64,000 bases of DNA. Source: Enterococcus ureasiticus. GTDB lineage: Bacteria > Bacillota > Bacilli > Lactobacillales > Enterococcaceae. Numbering within the stretch: the stretch's first letter is position 1; every line of letters begins with the position of its first letter. The DNA is taken from positions 1 through 64,000 of the forward strand of contig NZ_MIJZ01000001.1 in the NCBI RefSeq assembly GCF_001730285.1, given 5' to 3'. Position numbers and translations under genes: made by a program. The notes under the pieces were generated by a model. That model had not been told where the DNA came from, made no database searches, and saw nothing but the letters and a program-made list of their open reading frames with translations. Below are positions 1-10,710 of the stretch, one piece after another.

Positions 1-527
<527 letters not shown>

Positions 528-550
528 ACCTATTTTCGAATAAAATACTA

Positions 551-593
551 AAAGGTAAGAACGAGTTTTTGTATACTCGTTCTTACCTTTTTT
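551..593 (+). terminator. Intrinsic terminator after the GH1 gene
   Basis: Perfect stem GGTAAGAACGAGT / ACTCGTTCTTACC with a short loop, followed by a T run. It isolates the glucosidase gene from the agmatine cluster. Confidence 0.9.
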
Positions 594-610
594 GCTGTAT
601 ACCGATCAGT

Positions 611-622
611 GTAACCTGTTAC
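611..622. promoter_or_regulatory. Palindrome GTAAC-CT-GTTAC upstream of aguB
   Basis: A perfect 12-bp inverted repeat about 155 bp before the aguB start, in a region expected to hold the agu promoter. It is a possible operator; no regulator can be assigned from sequence alone. Confidence 0.3.
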
Positions 623-775
623 GCAAAATGGAACAAAATACAAGCTGCTTTTCTCTTCATCAAGTATTTCGAAACCGCTTTAAAAATAATGAGCTTAGAG
701 GTATGCTTATCTCGTCAAAAGGAAAACTCGAGGAATCCGACAATACAAATCAAAAATAGATTGGTGGAAAAGACG

Positions 776-1801
776 ATGAAAAAAAGAGATTTTGTCGATA
801 CAAATGATTTTACAAAAACAGAAATCGATTTTATGATCCAACTGGCTTTGAAATTAAAAGAAGCAATCAAAAATGGCTATTATCCGCCCCTTTTAAAAGA
901 TAAAACGTTGGGAATGATCTTTGAGCAATCATCAACTCGCACTAGAGTATCTTTTGAAACAGCAATGACTCAACTTGGTGGTCATGCACAATATTTAGCT
1001 CCAGGTCAAATTCAATTAGGCGGACATGAATCTTTAGGCGATACTGCTCGAGTGTTATCTCGTTTAGTAGATATTTTAATGGCACGAGTGGAACGTCATC
1101 AAACAATTGTGGATCTAGCTAAAGATGCAACAATTCCAGTTATCAATGGTATGAGTGACTACAATCATCCAACACAGGAATTAGGAGATATTATTACAAT
1201 GACTGAGCACTTGCCAGTAGGGAAAAAACTAAGTGATTGTAAAATCGTTTTTGTTGGAGATGCTACTCAGGTGTGTGTATCTACAATGTTTATGGCAACT
1301 AAAATGGGAATGGAGTTTGTTCAATTCGGTCCAAAAGGCTTTCAAATAAAAGAAGAAACGGCAGCAATCGGTCGAAAAAATGCAGAAGTTTCTGGCGGTA
1401 GTGTGTTAATCACAGAAAATGCAGAAGAAGCAATGAAGGATGCTGATTTTATTTATACGGACGTTTGGTATGGCCTATATGAAGCTGAACTATCAGAAGA
1501 AGAACGGATGGCGACATTCTATCCAAAATATCAAGTGAACCAAGCTTTGATCGATATGGCTGCACCACATGTTAAATTTTTACACTGTTTACCTGCATCG
1601 AGAGGTGAAGAAGTGACCGATGAAGTTTTAGATGCACCTTATTCAATTGTTTTGGATGAAGCTGAAAATCGATTAACGGCAATGCGTTCTTTATTGGTCT
1701 ATTTCATGAATCCCTACTTAGATTATGCAAGTGAAGCAGTTGGTGAGCTCTATGATGCAGAATTTGAATTGATGCTGAGAAACGCTGTAGTTGCTGAGTG
1801 A
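776..1801 (+). CDS. aguB: Putrescine carbamoyltransferase
   Basis: Converts N-carbamoylputrescine and phosphate to putrescine and carbamoyl phosphate in the agmatine deiminase pathway. The carbamoyl-phosphate motif S-T-R-T-R appears as [14 protein letters not shown]. The lid regions [14 protein letters not shown] and HPTQELGD and the C-terminal [15 protein letters not shown] are those of the transcarbamylase family. [18 protein letters not shown] and the long C-terminal helix are typical of putrescine rather than ornithine carbamoyltransferase. I chose the ATG at 776 because GGTGG precedes it and the resulting 341 residues match the family. An upstream in-frame extension looks like leader sequence. 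It is the first gene of aguBDAC. Confidence 0.95.
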   Translation: MKKRDFVDTNDFTKTEIDFMIQLALKLKEAIKNGYYPPLLKDKTLGMIFEQSSTRTRVSFETAMTQLGGHAQYLAPGQIQLGGHESLGDTARVLSRLVDILMARVERHQTIVDLAKDATIPVINGMSDYNHPTQELGDIITMTEHLPVGKKLSDCKIVFVGDATQVCVSTMFMATKMGMEFVQFGPKGFQIKEETAAIGRKNAEVSGGSVLITENAEEAMKDADFIYTDVWYGLYEAELSEEERMATFYPKYQVNQALIDMAAPHVKFLHCLPASRGEEVTDEVLDAPYSIVLDEAENRLTAMRSLLVYFMNPYLDYASEAVGELYDAEFELMLRNAVVAE

Positions 1802-1894
1802 TTTTGGATAAAGAGCGAGGTAGAAGTAGTGTATAGCAATAACAAAAGGTCTCTGCTTCTATTTTTGTTCTTTAATGAAAGGTGCGTACAAAAC

Positions 1895-3301
1895 ATGAAA
1901 GAAAAAAAGAAATTTCGGTTGTTTGACGCAGTTCTAATGGCAGTAGTTGTCATACTTGTTGTTGAATCTGCAGCTCCAGCTGCTGCTATTGGTTCATCAC
2001 AATTTTTTTGGTGGGGAATTTTATTAATTTTATTCTTTTTGCCATATGGATTGATCTCAGCTGAATTAGGTACGACATATACTGGAGACGGAGGTATTTA
2101 TGATTGGGTGAAAATGGCCTTTGGACGACGATGGGGTGCTCGTGTAGCCTGGTTTTATTGGATTAATTTTCCAATTTGGATGGCAAGTTTGGCTGTTCTT
2201 TTTACAGAGGTTATGACACAAATTTTCGGATTAGAAGTTGGAGCACCAGTTTTGATCTTATTTCAGTTAGTCTTTATCTGGAGTGTTACGTTGATCAGTT
2301 GTTACCCAGTGAGTGATAGCAAATGGATTTTGAATCTGGCTGCTTTTGCTAAAGTAGCTATTATGGTTTGCTTAGGTGTATTAGGTATTTATCATGCAAT
2401 AACGAAAGGTATGGCGAATGATTTTTCAGGTAAAGCATTGCTGCCGACCTTCGATTTGAATAGTTTAAGTTTTATTTCAGTGATTTTGTTTAACTTTTTG
2501 GGATTTGAAGTGGTAACAACCTTAGCTAGTGATATGGAAAATCCCAAAAAACAAATTCCACAAGCAATCATTTATGGCGGTATTTTAATTGCGTTCTTCT
2601 ATTTGTTTGCTGCATTTGGAATGGGGGCCGCGGTGCCAGCAGATCAATTGTCGACTTCGGGTGGTTTGATCGATAGCTTTATCTTACTAGTCGGTGGGAT
2701 CAATCCGTTTGTGATCATTATTGGGTTGTTGTTTATGTATACTTTAGCTGCAAACCTGATTTCTTGGGCTTTAGGGGTTAACTATGTTGCGTTTTATGCG
2801 GCTAAAAATCATGATATGCCAAAAGTATTCGCGAAAGAGAATCCTAAAAATGAAATGCCGATCGGAGCTTCCGTTATGAATGGTATTGTGGCTTCTGTGT
2901 TGGTGGTTGCAGCACCCTTTATTCCAAATGAAAATATTTTCTGGGCATTTTTCGCTTTAAATGTGGTGGCATTATTAGTTTCGTATATTATGATGTTCCC
3001 TGCATTTCTAAAACTACGCAAAATTGATCCAGATAAAGAACGCCCATTTAAAGTTCCTGGAGGTTCTGTTTTACTAAAAATCATCGCTTATGTTCCTTTA
3101 ACGTTGTTAGTCATTACTTTATTTTTCTCGATCGTTCCTTTGTCAAGCAAAGAATATGCTGAGAAAATACCAATTTTGATTGGAACAATTGCAGCAACGA
3201 TTATTGGTGAAATCTGTATTCGTTTGGGCGATAAGGAGTATGCAAAAGAAACGGATAAAAAAATTCAAGATAAAGGGAGTTTAGAACATGAAAACAATTG
3301 A
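1895..3301 (+). CDS. aguD: Agmatine:putrescine antiporter (APC superfamily)
   Basis: Integral membrane exchanger of about 12 predicted segments that imports agmatine and exports putrescine. The N-terminal stretch [21 protein letters not shown] and the glycine-rich first helices are typical of amino acid/polyamine/organocation carriers. [19 protein letters not shown] is the conserved loop of the same family. The start at 1895 has GAAAGGTG just upstream and gives 468 residues. The gene overlaps aguA by 14 bp, which indicates translational coupling. Substrate is inferred from its place between aguB and aguA. Confidence 0.92.
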   Translation: MKEKKKFRLFDAVLMAVVVILVVESAAPAAAIGSSQFFWWGILLILFFLPYGLISAELGTTYTGDGGIYDWVKMAFGRRWGARVAWFYWINFPIWMASLAVLFTEVMTQIFGLEVGAPVLILFQLVFIWSVTLISCYPVSDSKWILNLAAFAKVAIMVCLGVLGIYHAITKGMANDFSGKALLPTFDLNSLSFISVILFNFLGFEVVTTLASDMENPKKQIPQAIIYGGILIAFFYLFAAFGMGAAVPADQLSTSGGLIDSFILLVGGINPFVIIIGLLFMYTLAANLISWALGVNYVAFYAAKNHDMPKVFAKENPKNEMPIGASVMNGIVASVLVVAAPFIPNENIFWAFFALNVVALLVSYIMMFPAFLKLRKIDPDKERPFKVPGGSVLLKIIAYVPLTLLVITLFFSIVPLSSKEYAEKIPILIGTIAATIIGEICIRLGDKEYAKETDKKIQDKGSLEHENN

Positions 3302-4379
3302 TAGTTCACCTAAAAAAGACGGCTTCCGTATGCCGGGAGAATTTGAAGCGCATCAAGGTGTGTATATTTTATGGCCGGAGCGACCAGATAATTGGCGTAA
3401 TGGAGGGAAGCCAGCTCAAAAAACATTTGTCGATGTAGCTGTTGCTATCAATGAATTTGAACCAGTAACCGTTGGCGTATCTGCTGAGCAATATGATAAT
3501 GCTCGCCATATGCTGCCAGAAGAAGTACGTGTCGTAGAAATCGCAAATGATGATGCTTGGGTTCGAGATTGTGGTCCGACTTTTGTTAAAAATGATAAAG
3601 GAGAAATTCGCGGCGTGGATTGGACGTTTAATTCATGGGGCGGTTTAGTAGATGGTTTATATTTTCCTTGGGATAAAGATGACCAAGTAGCACAAAAAAT
3701 TTGTGAAGTAGAGTGGCTTGATCGGTATCGTTTAAATGATTTTGTTTTAGAAGGTGGTTCGATTCATGTTGATGGTGAAGGAACTTTGATCACCACAGAA
3801 GAATGTTTATTATCGGAAGGCCGAAATGCGCAACTCTCTAAAGAACAAATTGAACAAGTATTAAAAGAATATCTGTCATTAGACAAAATCATTTGGCTGA
3901 AACGTGGAATTTATTTAGATGAAACCAATGGTCATGTAGACAATATTGTTAATTTTGTGAAACCAGGAGAGGTTGTCTTGGCATGGACGGATGACAAAAA
4001 TGATCCGCAATATGAAATTTCAAAAGAATGTTTGGCTATTTTAGAAAAAGAGACAGATGCTAAAGGCCGTAAGCTTGTAGTGCATAAATTATATGTGCCA
4101 AAACCTATCTTGATCACAGAAGAAGAAAGTTTTGGGGTAGATGCAGTAGCAGGAACTTTGCCAAGAGAAAAAGGAGATCGTTTAGCTGCTAGCTATGCAA
4201 ACTATTATACGGCAAACGGCGGTATCATTTTACCACTATTTGATGATCCAAATGATGAAAAGGCAATCGATTTATTAAAAGAACTATATCCTGATAGAAA
4301 AATTGTTGGAGTGCCTGCAAGAGAAATTCTTTTAGGTGGCGGAAACATTCACTGCATTACCCAACAAGTACCAAAATGA
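3288..4379 (+). CDS. aguA: Agmatine deiminase
   Basis: Hydrolyses agmatine to N-carbamoylputrescine and ammonia; it is a guanidino-modifying pentein enzyme. The catalytic residues are visible: Cys356 in GGGNIHC, His216 in NGHVDN, and the acidic positions in DAWVRDCGP and EGGSIHVDG. Length is 363 residues, normal for the family. It starts inside the end of aguD, with GGGAGTTTAGAAC upstream. It works with AguB, AguC and AguD to make ATP and ammonia from agmatine. Confidence 0.96.
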   Translation: MKTIDSSPKKDGFRMPGEFEAHQGVYILWPERPDNWRNGGKPAQKTFVDVAVAINEFEPVTVGVSAEQYDNARHMLPEEVRVVEIANDDAWVRDCGPTFVKNDKGEIRGVDWTFNSWGGLVDGLYFPWDKDDQVAQKICEVEWLDRYRLNDFVLEGGSIHVDGEGTLITTEECLLSEGRNAQLSKEQIEQVLKEYLSLDKIIWLKRGIYLDETNGHVDNIVNFVKPGEVVLAWTDDKNDPQYEISKECLAILEKETDAKGRKLVVHKLYVPKPILITEEESFGVDAVAGTLPREKGDRLAASYANYYTANGGIILPLFDDPNDEKAIDLLKELYPDRKIVGVPAREILLGGGNIHCITQQVPK

Positions 4380-4389
4380 GGTGGAATAC

Positions 4390-5328
4390 ATGAAAAAACG
4401 TATTGTAGTTGCACTGGGAGGAAACGCTATTTTAACAACTGATCCCAGCGCTAGAGGACAACAAAAAGCTTTAGCACACACTTCGTATTATTTAGCTGAT
4501 TTCATTGAAGCTGGTCATGAGCTGATCATCACGCATGGTAATGGACCTCAAGTTGGAAACTTATTATTGCAGCAGCAATTGAGTGCTACCGATAAAAATC
4601 CCGCAATGCCAGTGGATACGGCAGTTGCAATGACTCAAGGTAGCATTGGCTATTGGCTTGAAAATGCATTAGTGGACGAGCTGAAAAAAAGAAATATTTC
4701 TAAAAATGTAGCAACGCTCTTAACGCAAGTCGTTGTCAGCGAAACCGATCCAGCTTTTCAGGTACCAAGTAAACCAATTGGCCCCTTTTTAAGTAAAGAA
4801 GAAATGGAAGCAGAGAAAAAGCAGACAGCTGCAACTTATGTAGAAGATGCCGGTCGAGGATTTCGGAAAGTAGTTCCATCACCAAACCCAATCGATATTG
4901 TCGAATATCCTGTGATCGAACAATTAGTAGAAAATGGCGTCGTTACGATTGCAGGTGGAGGAGGAGGTATTCCGGTAGTCATAAAAAATGGAACCTATTA
5001 TGGTGTGGAAGCCGTGATAGACAAAGACTTTGCATCTGAAAAAATTGCTGAATTGGTTCAGGCAGATATGCTAGTAATTTTGACAGGCGTTGATCATGTC
5101 AGCATCAATTATAATCAACCAAATCAATCTGAGTTAACAAACGTAACCGTAGCAGACATGGAAAAATATATTGTAGAAAATCAGTTTGCACCAGGCAGTA
5201 TGTTACCTAAAGTACTGGCAGCAATAACGTTTATTAAAGAAAATAACAACGGCAAAGCAGTAATTACCTCCTTGGAAAATATCAAGAATTTATTAGAAGA
5301 AGAAACAGGGACCATTATTACTGCATAA
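4390..5328 (+). CDS. aguC: Carbamate kinase of the agmatine pathway
   Basis: Transfers phosphate from carbamoyl phosphate to ADP, yielding ATP, CO2 and ammonia. The amino acid kinase start [12 protein letters not shown], the HGNGPQVGN loop and GGGGGIPVV are characteristic. The 312-residue length fits carbamate kinases. The start is the ATG at 4390 behind GAGGTGG, 10 bp after aguA. It is the last gene of the aguBDAC operon; a hairpin with a T-rich tail follows. Confidence 0.95.
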   Translation: MKKRIVVALGGNAILTTDPSARGQQKALAHTSYYLADFIEAGHELIITHGNGPQVGNLLLQQQLSATDKNPAMPVDTAVAMTQGSIGYWLENALVDELKKRNISKNVATLLTQVVVSETDPAFQVPSKPIGPFLSKEEMEAEKKQTAATYVEDAGRGFRKVVPSPNPIDIVEYPVIEQLVENGVVTIAGGGGGIPVVIKNGTYYGVEAVIDKDFASEKIAELVQADMLVILTGVDHVSINYNQPNQSELTNVTVADMEKYIVENQFAPGSMLPKVLAAITFIKENNNGKAVITSLENIKNLLEEETGTIITA

Positions 5329-5333
5329 CTTTA

Positions 5334-5373
5334 TAGAAAGAGTGGAGACAAAAACTAGTTTCTACTCTTTCTT
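5334..5373 (+). terminator. Hairpin terminator after aguC
   Basis: Imperfect stem AGAAAGAGTGGAGA / TTTCTACTCTTTCT followed by T-rich sequence, between aguC and the second deiminase gene. It probably ends or attenuates the agu transcript. Confidence 0.6.
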
Positions 5374-5388
5374 TCTGATATATTAAAA

Positions 5389-5403
5389 ATGTATCGCTTA
5401 CAT
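5389..5403. promoter_or_regulatory. Palindrome ATGTA-N5-TACAT before the second deiminase gene
   Basis: A 15-bp inverted repeat, ATGTATCGCTTACAT, lies 25 bp before the start of the aguA-like gene. It is a candidate operator for the RpiR-family regulator encoded two genes downstream. It partly resembles a catabolite element but has the wrong internal spacing. Confidence 0.35.
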
Positions 5404-5428
5404 ACAAAGAAAAAAGGAGTCCCCGCAT

Positions 5429-6526
5429 ATGAAATTAAAAACGAGCAATCCTAAAGAGGACGGTTTTTTTGCACCAGGAGAGTTCAATTTACACGAAGAA
5501 ACTTACATGATCTGGCCAGAACGAGCTGATAATTGGCGTAATGGTGGAAAACCGGCGCAAACAGCCTATGTAGAAGTAGCCAAAGCTATCGCAATGTTTG
5601 AGCCTGTCACAATGTTGGTTTCAAAAAAACAATATCAGAATGCTCGCCACCTATTGCCGGAGTCTATTCGGGTGATGGAAATGAGTAACAATGATGCTTG
5701 GATCAAGGATTATGGACCTATCTATGTAATGAATCAAAAGGGTGAAATTCGTGGAGTAGACTGTCGGTTTAATGCATGGGGCGGTTTGTTGGATGGCCTG
5801 TATTTTCCTTGGGATCAAGATGATTTGATTGCTGAAAAATTGTGTGAATTTAATCATATCGATTATTACTCTTTAAAAGAGTTTATTTTGGAAGGATGCT
5901 CTATTCATTTAGATGGTGACGGAACATTATATACAACAGAAGAAGTTTTACTTTCAGAAGGTAGAAATGGTAAACTTTCTAAAGAGGAAATAGAAGAAGT
6001 TCTGAAAGCATATTGCAATGTAGAAAAAATCATCTGGTTAAAACAAGGATTCTTTTTAGATGAAACCAATGGAGATATCGATAATATGTTGAATGTAGTA
6101 CGCCCTGGTGAAATCGTCCTGACCTGGACAGAAGACCTGGACGATCCTCAATATGAAATTTCTAAAGCAGCCTATGAACAATTGAAAAATGAAACAGATG
6201 CAAAAGGCAGGAGATTAACCATTCATAAAATGCTGATGCCTGAACCGATGTATATCACAACCGAAGAAAGTCAGGGAGTAGATCCCGTTAATGGAATGCT
6301 GCCCCGTTTTCCTGGCGATCGACTGACTGCGACTTATGTTAGTTATTATACGGCTAACGGTGGTATTGTTTATCCATTATTCAATGATAAAAATGATCAA
6401 GCAGCAGGAATATTACTGGAAAAACTATATCCGGATCGTAAGATAATCGGTGTTCCTGCACGTGAAATTTTATTAGGTGGCGGAAATATTCATTGCATTG
6501 CACAAAGTGTTCCTAAAAATAAGTAG
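5429..6526 (+). CDS. Agmatine deiminase paralogue lacking the catalytic His
   Basis: A 365-residue paralogue of the AguA at 3288, collinear with it along its whole length. The nucleophile Cys356 in GGGNIHC is kept. The general-base His216 of AguA is Asp216 here (NGDIDN instead of NGHVDN). Two other active-site loops also differ: WIKDYGP replaces WVRDCGP and EGCSIHLDG replaces [10 protein letters not shown] strong RBS (AAAAAAGGAG) precedes the start. The frame is intact, so the gene is under selection for something, but ordinary deiminase activity is doubtful. It may act on another substrate or bind a ligand. It forms a pair with the RpiR gene 11 bp downstream. Confidence 0.8.
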   Translation: MKLKTSNPKEDGFFAPGEFNLHEETYMIWPERADNWRNGGKPAQTAYVEVAKAIAMFEPVTMLVSKKQYQNARHLLPESIRVMEMSNNDAWIKDYGPIYVMNQKGEIRGVDCRFNAWGGLLDGLYFPWDQDDLIAEKLCEFNHIDYYSLKEFILEGCSIHLDGDGTLYTTEEVLLSEGRNGKLSKEEIEEVLKAYCNVEKIIWLKQGFFLDETNGDIDNMLNVVRPGEIVLTWTEDLDDPQYEISKAAYEQLKNETDAKGRRLTIHKMLMPEPMYITTEESQGVDPVNGMLPRFPGDRLTATYVSYYTANGGIVYPLFNDKNDQAAGILLEKLYPDRKIIGVPAREILLGGGNIHCIAQSVPKNK

Positions 6527-6537
6527 GAGGGAAAAAA

Positions 6538-7335
6538 ATGGATTTTTTTGAAGTGGTAAACCCTCACGTTTCAGAGTTAACGAAAAATGAACATCTACTA
6601 TTTGATTATGTTGTAAAAAACTTAAATGAAATTAAAAATAAAAGTATTCGTGAAGTAGCAGATGATTGCTTTGTTTCAACAACAACCTTTCTCCGATTTG
6701 TTAGAAAAATTGGTTTTTCCGGCTATAGTGAATTTACGACGGTCGTCAAATATACTCTTTTGAATCAGAAAAAAGAAGAAAAAATCAGTCCCTTTGTTGT
6801 GTCCCAAAAAGATTATCGGGAAGAGTATCTAAAAAATATCAATGAATCTGTTCGTGTGATCGATAAAAATAGTTTGATAAAAGTAGGGGAGTATTTAAAG
6901 AAAAAACCGATTATATACTTATTTGCTAAAGGAATGAATAAGCAGTTGATGCAGTATGTGAGGTATCTATTTGTAGCTGCTGGATTTTTGGTAGTGTTTC
7001 CAGAAGACCAGTCAATGCGGGTGGTTGTCCAAAAGCAGATCAAATCAGAGGATATGGTGTTTATTTTAACCTATCAAGGAAAAGATGAAGAATGGATTCA
7101 GTTGATGCAGCATCTAAAAAATGCTATACATCCGCTATTGGTCTCAATCACAGGTGCAGATAATAACGTGGTTCAAAATATGAGCGATGTTAATTTTTAC
7201 GTGTTTACGGATGAACTCTTTTTAAATAAAATGGAAATCACTTCTCATATTTCAATGTTGGCGATTCTTGAATTGATTTTATATCAATATTTAGATAGCG
7301 CAGAAGAAGGAGAGTATCATTTGGTTTTTAAATAA
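6538..7335 (+). CDS. RpiR-family transcriptional regulator (HTH plus SIS domain)
   Basis: 265 residues. The N-terminal helix-turn-helix of the RpiR family spans about residues 1-75 (IREVADDCFVSTTTFLRFVRKIGFSGYSEF). A C-terminal SIS-like ligand-binding domain spans about 110-240 (IYLFAKGMNKQLMQYVRYLFVAAG ... FILTYQGKDEEW). SIS domains normally sense phospho-sugars. Here the gene follows an agmatine-deiminase paralogue with an 11-bp gap and a GGAGGG RBS, so it probably controls that gene or the whole agu locus. No LuxR-type regulator, as known for E. faecalis agu, is visible nearby. Confidence 0.85.
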   Translation: MDFFEVVNPHVSELTKNEHLLFDYVVKNLNEIKNKSIREVADDCFVSTTTFLRFVRKIGFSGYSEFTTVVKYTLLNQKKEEKISPFVVSQKDYREEYLKNINESVRVIDKNSLIKVGEYLKKKPIIYLFAKGMNKQLMQYVRYLFVAAGFLVVFPEDQSMRVVVQKQIKSEDMVFILTYQGKDEEWIQLMQHLKNAIHPLLVSITGADNNVVQNMSDVNFYVFTDELFLNKMEITSHISMLAILELILYQYLDSAEEGEYHLVFK

Positions 7336-7357
7336 CTAATTTATCAAAATTATAATA

Positions 7358-7402
7358 AAAAAAGTTGTCTTGAACAAAATCGTTCAGGACAACTTTTTTA
7401 TT
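7358..7402 (+). terminator. Intrinsic terminator after the RpiR gene
   Basis: Stem AAAAAGTTGTCTTGAAC / GTTCAGGACAACTTTTT with T/A runs on both sides. It can serve both the RpiR gene and the small converging gene on the minus strand. Confidence 0.88.
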
Positions 7403-7508
7403 ATAGTTTGCCATAGTCATGTTGATGTTTCGGTGTATGTTTTAAAAATGAATAGGCTGCAAGTGTAATTGCTGATAGTGTTGCTCCTGTAACGAAGATT
7501 TTTTTCAT
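7401..7508 (-). CDS. Small hydrophobic protein, 35 residues, unknown
   Basis: Short gene on the minus strand beginning MKKIFVTGATLSAITLAAYS, with a good RBS (AAGGAAGGATG) 5-6 bp before the ATG. It has a basic start, one hydrophobic segment and a His/Lys-rich tail (KHTPKHQHDYGKL), so a membrane-anchored micro-protein is likely. It lies downstream of a tRNA-like element on the same strand and converges on the RpiR gene. I do not recognise its family. Confidence 0.6.
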   Translation of the reverse strand: MKKIFVTGATLSAITLAAYSFLKHTPKHQHDYGKL

Positions 7509-7570
7509 AGAACATCCTTCCTTTCATCTATAGTGACGAATTTATATTCAAGTGCAAAAGCTGCACATAC

Positions 7571-7659
7571 GTGGACGGTAGGATTCGAACCTACACCTCA
7601 TCAGGTCGAGAATAAACATCCGTTAGTCCTCAAAGAGTTTTAACACCACGTTCATCCAC
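7571..7659 (-). ncRNA. Class II tRNA-like element with aberrant D and anticodon arms
   Basis: On the minus strand 89 nt close with a 7-bp acceptor-like stem (GTGGATG / CGTCCAC). There is a perfect T arm (GTAGG-TTCGAAT-CCTAC) and a variable arm (ACCT-GATG-AGGT). The D arm cannot be drawn in normal form, and the anticodon stem GAGGA/TTCTC encloses a 14-nt loop instead of 7. So it is a tRNA pseudogene, a divergent tRNA or a tRNA mimic. No anticodon can be assigned. Confidence 0.6.
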
Positions 7660-7974
7660 AAATGTATTGGTTGTTTACTATGATTAAACTATAACCTTAA
7701 TAGATTAAATCAAACATAAAAAAGCTTGAAAAAAGTGTGAATTCGTTTGAATTTGTTATGAAGAGTATGAATATCTTGCCGAATAAAAAAACAAAGTCTT
7801 GCCAAGAAAGTAATTCACAATCTCTCTTTTTTACAATAGAAGGTCTTTATTTTAAAAAAATCTATGAATTTTACAAGTTAAACTTAGTCATGTAAACAAA
7901 AACTATGTTGGAGGGAAATAAGAAGGTTCACAAAATATTAGGAATGATAGAAGTAAAAGATTCTTGATCAAAAA

Positions 7975-7990
7975 ATGTAAGCGCGAACAA
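7975..7990. promoter_or_regulatory. Candidate cre (CcpA) site upstream of cutC
   Basis: ATGTAAGCGCGAACAA matches the catabolite-responsive consensus WTGNAARCGNWWWCAW at 15 of 16 positions. It lies 45 bp before the cutC start, which would allow repression when sugars are plentiful. The rest of 7660-8034 is AT-rich leader without a convincing promoter or gene. Confidence 0.5.
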
Positions 7991-8034
7991 ATTCGATGGT
8001 TACCAGTTAGAAGAAAATAGAGGAGGAAAAGTAA

Positions 8035-10575
8035 ATGAATAATGAACTTTTAGAAAAACAATTACTAGATGCGTCAAAAAATCTATCTAGTACAGATTCA
8101 CAAGAGTTAGTCAAAGTATTTTCAGGTGTCATTCAAGAATTAAAAGAGGACGATCCTGTAGTGGTGTCAAATATTTCAACATTTCCAGGAGATGAATTAA
8201 GTCGGTTTAGCCCTCGGCTAAAAAAATTAAAAGACCACTATTTAACAATTCGTCCTTCCGTAACGGCACATCGCGCTAAAGCAGTAACTGAAATTGCCAA
8301 AAAACATTGGGGTATGCCTAAAATTATTTTACGAGCTAAAGCGTTTAAACATGCATGTGAAACAGCACCGTTACTAATTCAAGAGAATGAACTGATCGTA
8401 GGGCACCCGTGTGGACGTCCTCGTGCTGGGGCAGTTGCTCCAGATATTGCTTGGCGTTGGGTATTGGATGAACTTGATACAATTGATTCACGTCCGCAAG
8501 ATCCATTTGAAATTACGGAAGAAACAAAGAGAACTTTGCGTGAAGATATCTTCCCGTTTTGGGAAACACGTTCACTAGATGAAGTTTGTCAGTCTCAATA
8601 TGAAGAAGCTGGACTTTGGGAATTTTCTGGTGAAGCATTTGTTAGTGATTTATCTTACCATCAAATCAATGGTGGAGGTGACACTTGTCCAGGATATGAT
8701 ATTTTATTGATCAAAAAAGGAATCAATAAAATCAAAGAAGAAGCTGAAACAAAACTTTCTGAATTATTGATGAGCAATCCAGACGACATCGAAAAAATTT
8801 ATTTCTATAAAGCTGAAATCGAAACATGTGACGGTATTTTGAACTATTCTAAACGCCTATCTGACTATGCTAAAGAGTTGGCAATGGCAGAGAGTGACCC
8901 AGTTCGAAAAGCAGAACTTTTAGAAACAGCAGAAATATTATTAACCGTCCCAGCAAATCCTCCAAAAACATTTAAGGAAGCACTGCAATCAATTTGGACA
9001 ATGGAGTCATTATTTGTTATTGAAGAAAATCAAACTGGGATTTCATTAGGACGTTTAGATCAGTATATTTATCCGATGTATAAAGCGGATCTTGAAGCAG
9101 GACGAATGACTGAAAAAGAAGCAATCGAATTATTAGGCTGTTTCTTTATCAAATGTTCTGAATACATGTGGCTATCCAGTGAAGGTGGCGCAAAATTCTT
9201 TGCCGGGTATCAACCGTTTATCAACTGTACTGTTGGTGGGGTAAAGCGCACAGGTGGCGATGCAACCAATGAATTGACATATGCAATCATGGAGGCTATT
9301 CGTATGACCAAAGTCTATCAGCCTTCCTTAGCTTGCCGTATCCACAACCAATCACCGCAAAAATACTTGAAAAAAATTGTTGAAGTTGTCAAAGCGGGCA
9401 TGGGCTTCCCAGCTTGTCATTTCGATGATTCTCACATTAAGATGATGTTGGCTAAGGGATTCGGGATTGAAGATGCACGTGATTATTGTTTAATGGGCTG
9501 TGTAGAACCGCAAAAATCCGGCAGAATCTATCAATGGACGTCAACAGGTTATACACAATGGCCAATTGCAATCGAGTTTGTTTTAAATCGGGGAATTATG
9601 AAGTGGCATGATTCTAAACAAGGAATCGATACAGGCGATTTAGATCAATTTAAAACGTTCGAACAATTTGATGAGGCTGTGAAAGAACAATTGAGAAGGA
9701 TCGTCCATTTATCAGCGATCGGCACTGTAATCAGTCAACGTGTTCATTCAGAAGTTGCACCGAAACCGCTGATGTCATTGATGGTTGAAGGCTGTATGGA
9801 AACTGGTAAAGATGTGACACACGGCGGAGCAGTCGTTAATAATGGTCCAGGATTAGTCTGGTCAGGTTTAGGGACTTACGTAGACTCAATGGTGGTCATC
9901 AAAAAATTAGTGTTTGAAGACAAAAATTATACATTAAAGCAAATCAAAGAAGCACTAGATGTTGATTTTGTTGGATATGACCAAATCAAACGTGACTGCT
10001 TAAGTGCACCAAAATATGGCAACGATGATGACTACGCTGACTCGATTGCAGCAGAAATCATTAACTGGACAGAAAGAGAACATCAACAATATGACATGCT
10101 TTATTCGAAGATGAGTCATGGAACATTGTCAATTTCTAACAATACACCGTTTGGCGAAATGACAGCCGCAACACCTAATGGGCGCAATGCTTGGGTCCCA
10201 CTTTCTGACGGAATTTCGCCAAGCCAAGGAGCCGATAAATTTGGGCCAACAGCAATCATCAAGTCAGTCAGCAAATTAGGTGTTGAAAGTATGACGATCG
10301 GTATGGTGCATAATTTCAAATTACTCAAGGGAATTTTAGAAACACCAGAAGGAGAAAATGGTTTGATCAACCTTTTACGTACAGCGTCAATATTAGGGAA
10401 TGGACAGATGCAGTTTAGCTACATCGATAACGATTTATTGCTGAAAGCCCAAGAACAACCTGAAAAACATCGTGATTTGATCATTCGTGTAGCAGGTTAC
10501 AGTGCGTACTTCGTTGAATTATGTAAAGAGGTTCAAGATGAGATCATCAGTCGGACAATGATCGAGCATTTCTAA
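8035..10575 (+). CDS. cutC: Choline trimethylamine-lyase (glycyl radical enzyme)
   Basis: Cleaves choline to trimethylamine and acetaldehyde under anaerobic conditions. It is 846 residues, the length I recall for Desulfovibrio CutC. Key residues fall at the same numbers as in that enzyme: Tyr208, Asp216, thiyl-radical Cys489 and base Glu491 ([15 protein letters not shown]), and radical Gly821 in RVAGYSA. AGAGGAGG precedes the ATG. The activating enzyme is encoded four genes on. There is no N-terminal microcompartment-type extension, fitting the short CutC class. Other glycyl radical dehydratases lack this GCVEPQ context. Confidence 0.94.
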   Translation: MNNELLEKQLLDASKNLSSTDSQELVKVFSGVIQELKEDDPVVVSNISTFPGDELSRFSPRLKKLKDHYLTIRPSVTAHRAKAVTEIAKKHWGMPKIILRAKAFKHACETAPLLIQENELIVGHPCGRPRAGAVAPDIAWRWVLDELDTIDSRPQDPFEITEETKRTLREDIFPFWETRSLDEVCQSQYEEAGLWEFSGEAFVSDLSYHQINGGGDTCPGYDILLIKKGINKIKEEAETKLSELLMSNPDDIEKIYFYKAEIETCDGILNYSKRLSDYAKELAMAESDPVRKAELLETAEILLTVPANPPKTFKEALQSIWTMESLFVIEENQTGISLGRLDQYIYPMYKADLEAGRMTEKEAIELLGCFFIKCSEYMWLSSEGGAKFFAGYQPFINCTVGGVKRTGGDATNELTYAIMEAIRMTKVYQPSLACRIHNQSPQKYLKKIVEVVKAGMGFPACHFDDSHIKMMLAKGFGIEDARDYCLMGCVEPQKSGRIYQWTSTGYTQWPIAIEFVLNRGIMKWHDSKQGIDTGDLDQFKTFEQFDEAVKEQLRRIVHLSAIGTVISQRVHSEVAPKPLMSLMVEGCMETGKDVTHGGAVVNNGPGLVWSGLGTYVDSMVVIKKLVFEDKNYTLKQIKEALDVDFVGYDQIKRDCLSAPKYGNDDDYADSIAAEIINWTEREHQQYDMLYSKMSHGTLSISNNTPFGEMTAATPNGRNAWVPLSDGISPSQGADKFGPTAIIKSVSKLGVESMTIGMVHNFKLLKGILETPEGENGLINLLRTASILGNGQMQFSYIDNDLLLKAQEQPEKHRDLIIRVAGYSAYFVELCKEVQDEIISRTMIEHF

Positions 10576-10625
10576 TTTTGGTGAGTATGAACTTTCTAGA
10601 TAGTTTAAAAATTCAAGAATGGTGA

Positions 10626-10677
10626 GAAAAAAGTTGTTTAGTCCATTCCAAAAAGCGGGATGATTAAGCAACTTTTC
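10626..10677 (+). terminator. Hairpin between cutC and the permease gene
   Basis: Stem AAAAGTTG / CAACTTTT extended by partly paired flanks, followed by a short T/C-rich run. It may end or attenuate the abundant cutC message so that downstream genes are expressed at a lower level. Confidence 0.5.
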
Positions 10678-10710
10678 TCTTAAATTCTTTTTATAGATGG
10701 AGGAAAAAGA

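Noticed and set aside
569-775. N-terminal extension of aguB by 69 codons
   Set aside because: It starts inside the preceding terminator and lacks an RBS; ATG 776 gives the family length.
7903-7965. 20-codon frame MLEGNKKVHKIL... upstream of cutC as a leader peptide
   Set aside because: No RBS and no regulatory hairpin pattern; probably chance.
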